NCBI GenBank assembly: GCA_937907585.1
Contig: CALCVH010000132.1
Coordinates: forward strand, 1 to 5,809
Reading direction: 5' to 3'
Source of the DNA: an uncultured Bacillota bacterium
GTDB lineage: Bacteria; Bacillota_I; Bacilli_A; Izemoplasmatales; UBA1188
DNA: 5,809 nucleotides
The notes beneath the pieces were generated by a model, which was not told where the DNA came from, did not search any database, and saw only the letters and a program-made list of their open reading frames with translations. Position numbers and translations under genes: made by a program. Shown piece after piece: positions 5,156 through 5,809 of the stretch. The stretch's first letter is position 1. Every line of letters starts with the position of its first letter.

Positions 5156-5809
5156 ATGTATGATTGTTTAATCATTGGTTCAGGCATCATCGGATCAAGC
5201 GTAGCGAGAGAACTATCTAAATATAACGCTAATATACTAGTTCTAGAAAAGAAAAATGATGTATCATGTGGAACTACTAAAGCTAATAGTGGTATCGTTC
5301 ACGCTGGATATGACGCTAAACCTGGATCATTAAAAGCTAAATTTAATGTAGAAGGAGCGAAACTTTATCCAGAACTTGCGAAAGATTTAGAGTTCCCATA
5401 TGAAAAGAATGGAGCGTTTGTATTATCTTTTAGTGAAGAAGGATTAGACGGATTAAAGACTCTTCTTGATAGAGGAATTAAAAATGGAGTATCTAATTTA
5501 TCTATCATCACAGGTGATGAAGTTAGAAAAATAGAACCAAATGTATCAAGCGAAGTTAAATACGCATTATATGTTAAAGATTCAGGAATTGTATCTCCAT
5601 ATGAAATGTGTATCGCAATGGCTGAAAACGCCGCAACTAATGGAGTAAAGTTCGAATTCTTAAAAGAAGTGAATGATATTAAGAAAGAAAATGAACATTT
5701 CGTAGTAAAGACTACTGATGGAGCAATATATGAAGCTAAAGTAGTTATTAACTGCGCAGGATTGTATTCAGATAAAATAAACAATTTAGTATCTAAAACT
5801 AAATATAAT
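5156..5809 (+). CDS. FAD-dependent oxidoreductase, GlpA/LhgO-type (N-terminal 218 residues)
   Basis: The frame is open from ATG 5156 to the window end, so this is a 3'-truncated view of a protein probably 400-500 residues long. The start MYDCLIIGSGIIGSSVAREL carries the Rossmann FAD motif GxGxxG (8-13), with Glu31 at the end of the second strand to bind the ribose. GTTKANSGIVHAGYD (39-53) is the DAO-family loop, as in anaerobic glycerol-3-phosphate dehydrogenase GlpA and L-2-hydroxyglutarate oxidase. A second FAD motif is VINCAGLYSD (197-206). The gene starts three bases after coaD; its likely ribosome-binding site is AAGGAA within the last coaD codons, about 11 bases upstream, slightly long. 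It is co-transcribed with rsmD-coaD but has no obvious functional tie to them. Flavin oxidoreductase is certain; glycerol-3-phosphate versus another 2-hydroxy acid as substrate cannot be decided from this half. Confidence 0.9.
   Translation, partial: MYDCLIIGSGIIGSSVARELSKYNANILVLEKKNDVSCGTTKANSGIVHAGYDAKPGSLKAKFNVEGAKLYPELAKDLEFPYEKNGAFVLSFSEEGLDGLKTLLDRGIKNGVSNLSIITGDEVRKIEPNVSSEVKYALYVKDSGIVSPYEMCIAMAENAATNGVKFEFLKEVNDIKKENEHFVVKTTDGAIYEAKVVINCAGLYSDKINNLVSKTKYN

Noticed and set aside
5365..5784. 139-codon open frame on the minus strand
   Set aside because: It is antisense to the FAD oxidoreductase gene, whose frame has clear motifs on both sides of this interval.
1..5809. Possible genetic code 4 (TGA as tryptophan)
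   Set aside because: Tryptophans at conserved places are TGG, and no reading frame needs TGA read through.

Overview
The window is an AT-rich stretch of bacterial chromosome using the standard code: every tryptophan is TGG and no TGA lies inside a gene. Shine-Dalgarno sequences, short TAA-ended genes, simple hairpin-T terminators and the rsmD-coaD pair suggest a low-GC Firmicutes or Mollicutes-type genome (Bacilli, Clostridia or a related gut lineage). The exact taxon cannot be told from sequence alone.

Layout, left to right. (1) The C-terminal part of a short-chain dehydrogenase/reductase, closed by a terminator that starts before its stop codon. (2) A single seven-helix membrane protein of the YwaF/TMEM164 type with its own terminator. 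(3) A regulatory island (1334-1459) in which two near-identical 38-bp repeats, each an imperfect or perfect inverted repeat, flank a good sigma-A-like promoter. (4) A 479-residue AAA ATPase joined to a winged helix and a PD-(D/E)XK nuclease-like domain, with no Shine-Dalgarno. (5) A bidirectional terminator shared with a convergent gene for a protein resembling the catalytic domain of 2-oxoacid dehydrogenase E2, in which the expected active-site histidine is glutamate. (6) A divergent promoter region. (7) A tightly packed operon: rsmD (16S rRNA methylation), coaD (coenzyme A synthesis) and the start of an FAD-dependent GlpA/LhgO-type oxidoreductase that runs off the window.

The right half is ordinary housekeeping chromosome. 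The accessory-looking part is the ATPase with its repeat-flanked promoter. It stands alone between two terminators, has no recognisable partner gene, and carries a DNA-binding-type domain that could act on the repeats beside it. That unit is the best candidate here for something undescribed. No RNA gene, insertion sequence or CRISPR array was found, and no gene-free stretch exceeds 300 bases; the longest are 398-521, 1290-1475 and 3946-4115, all described below.
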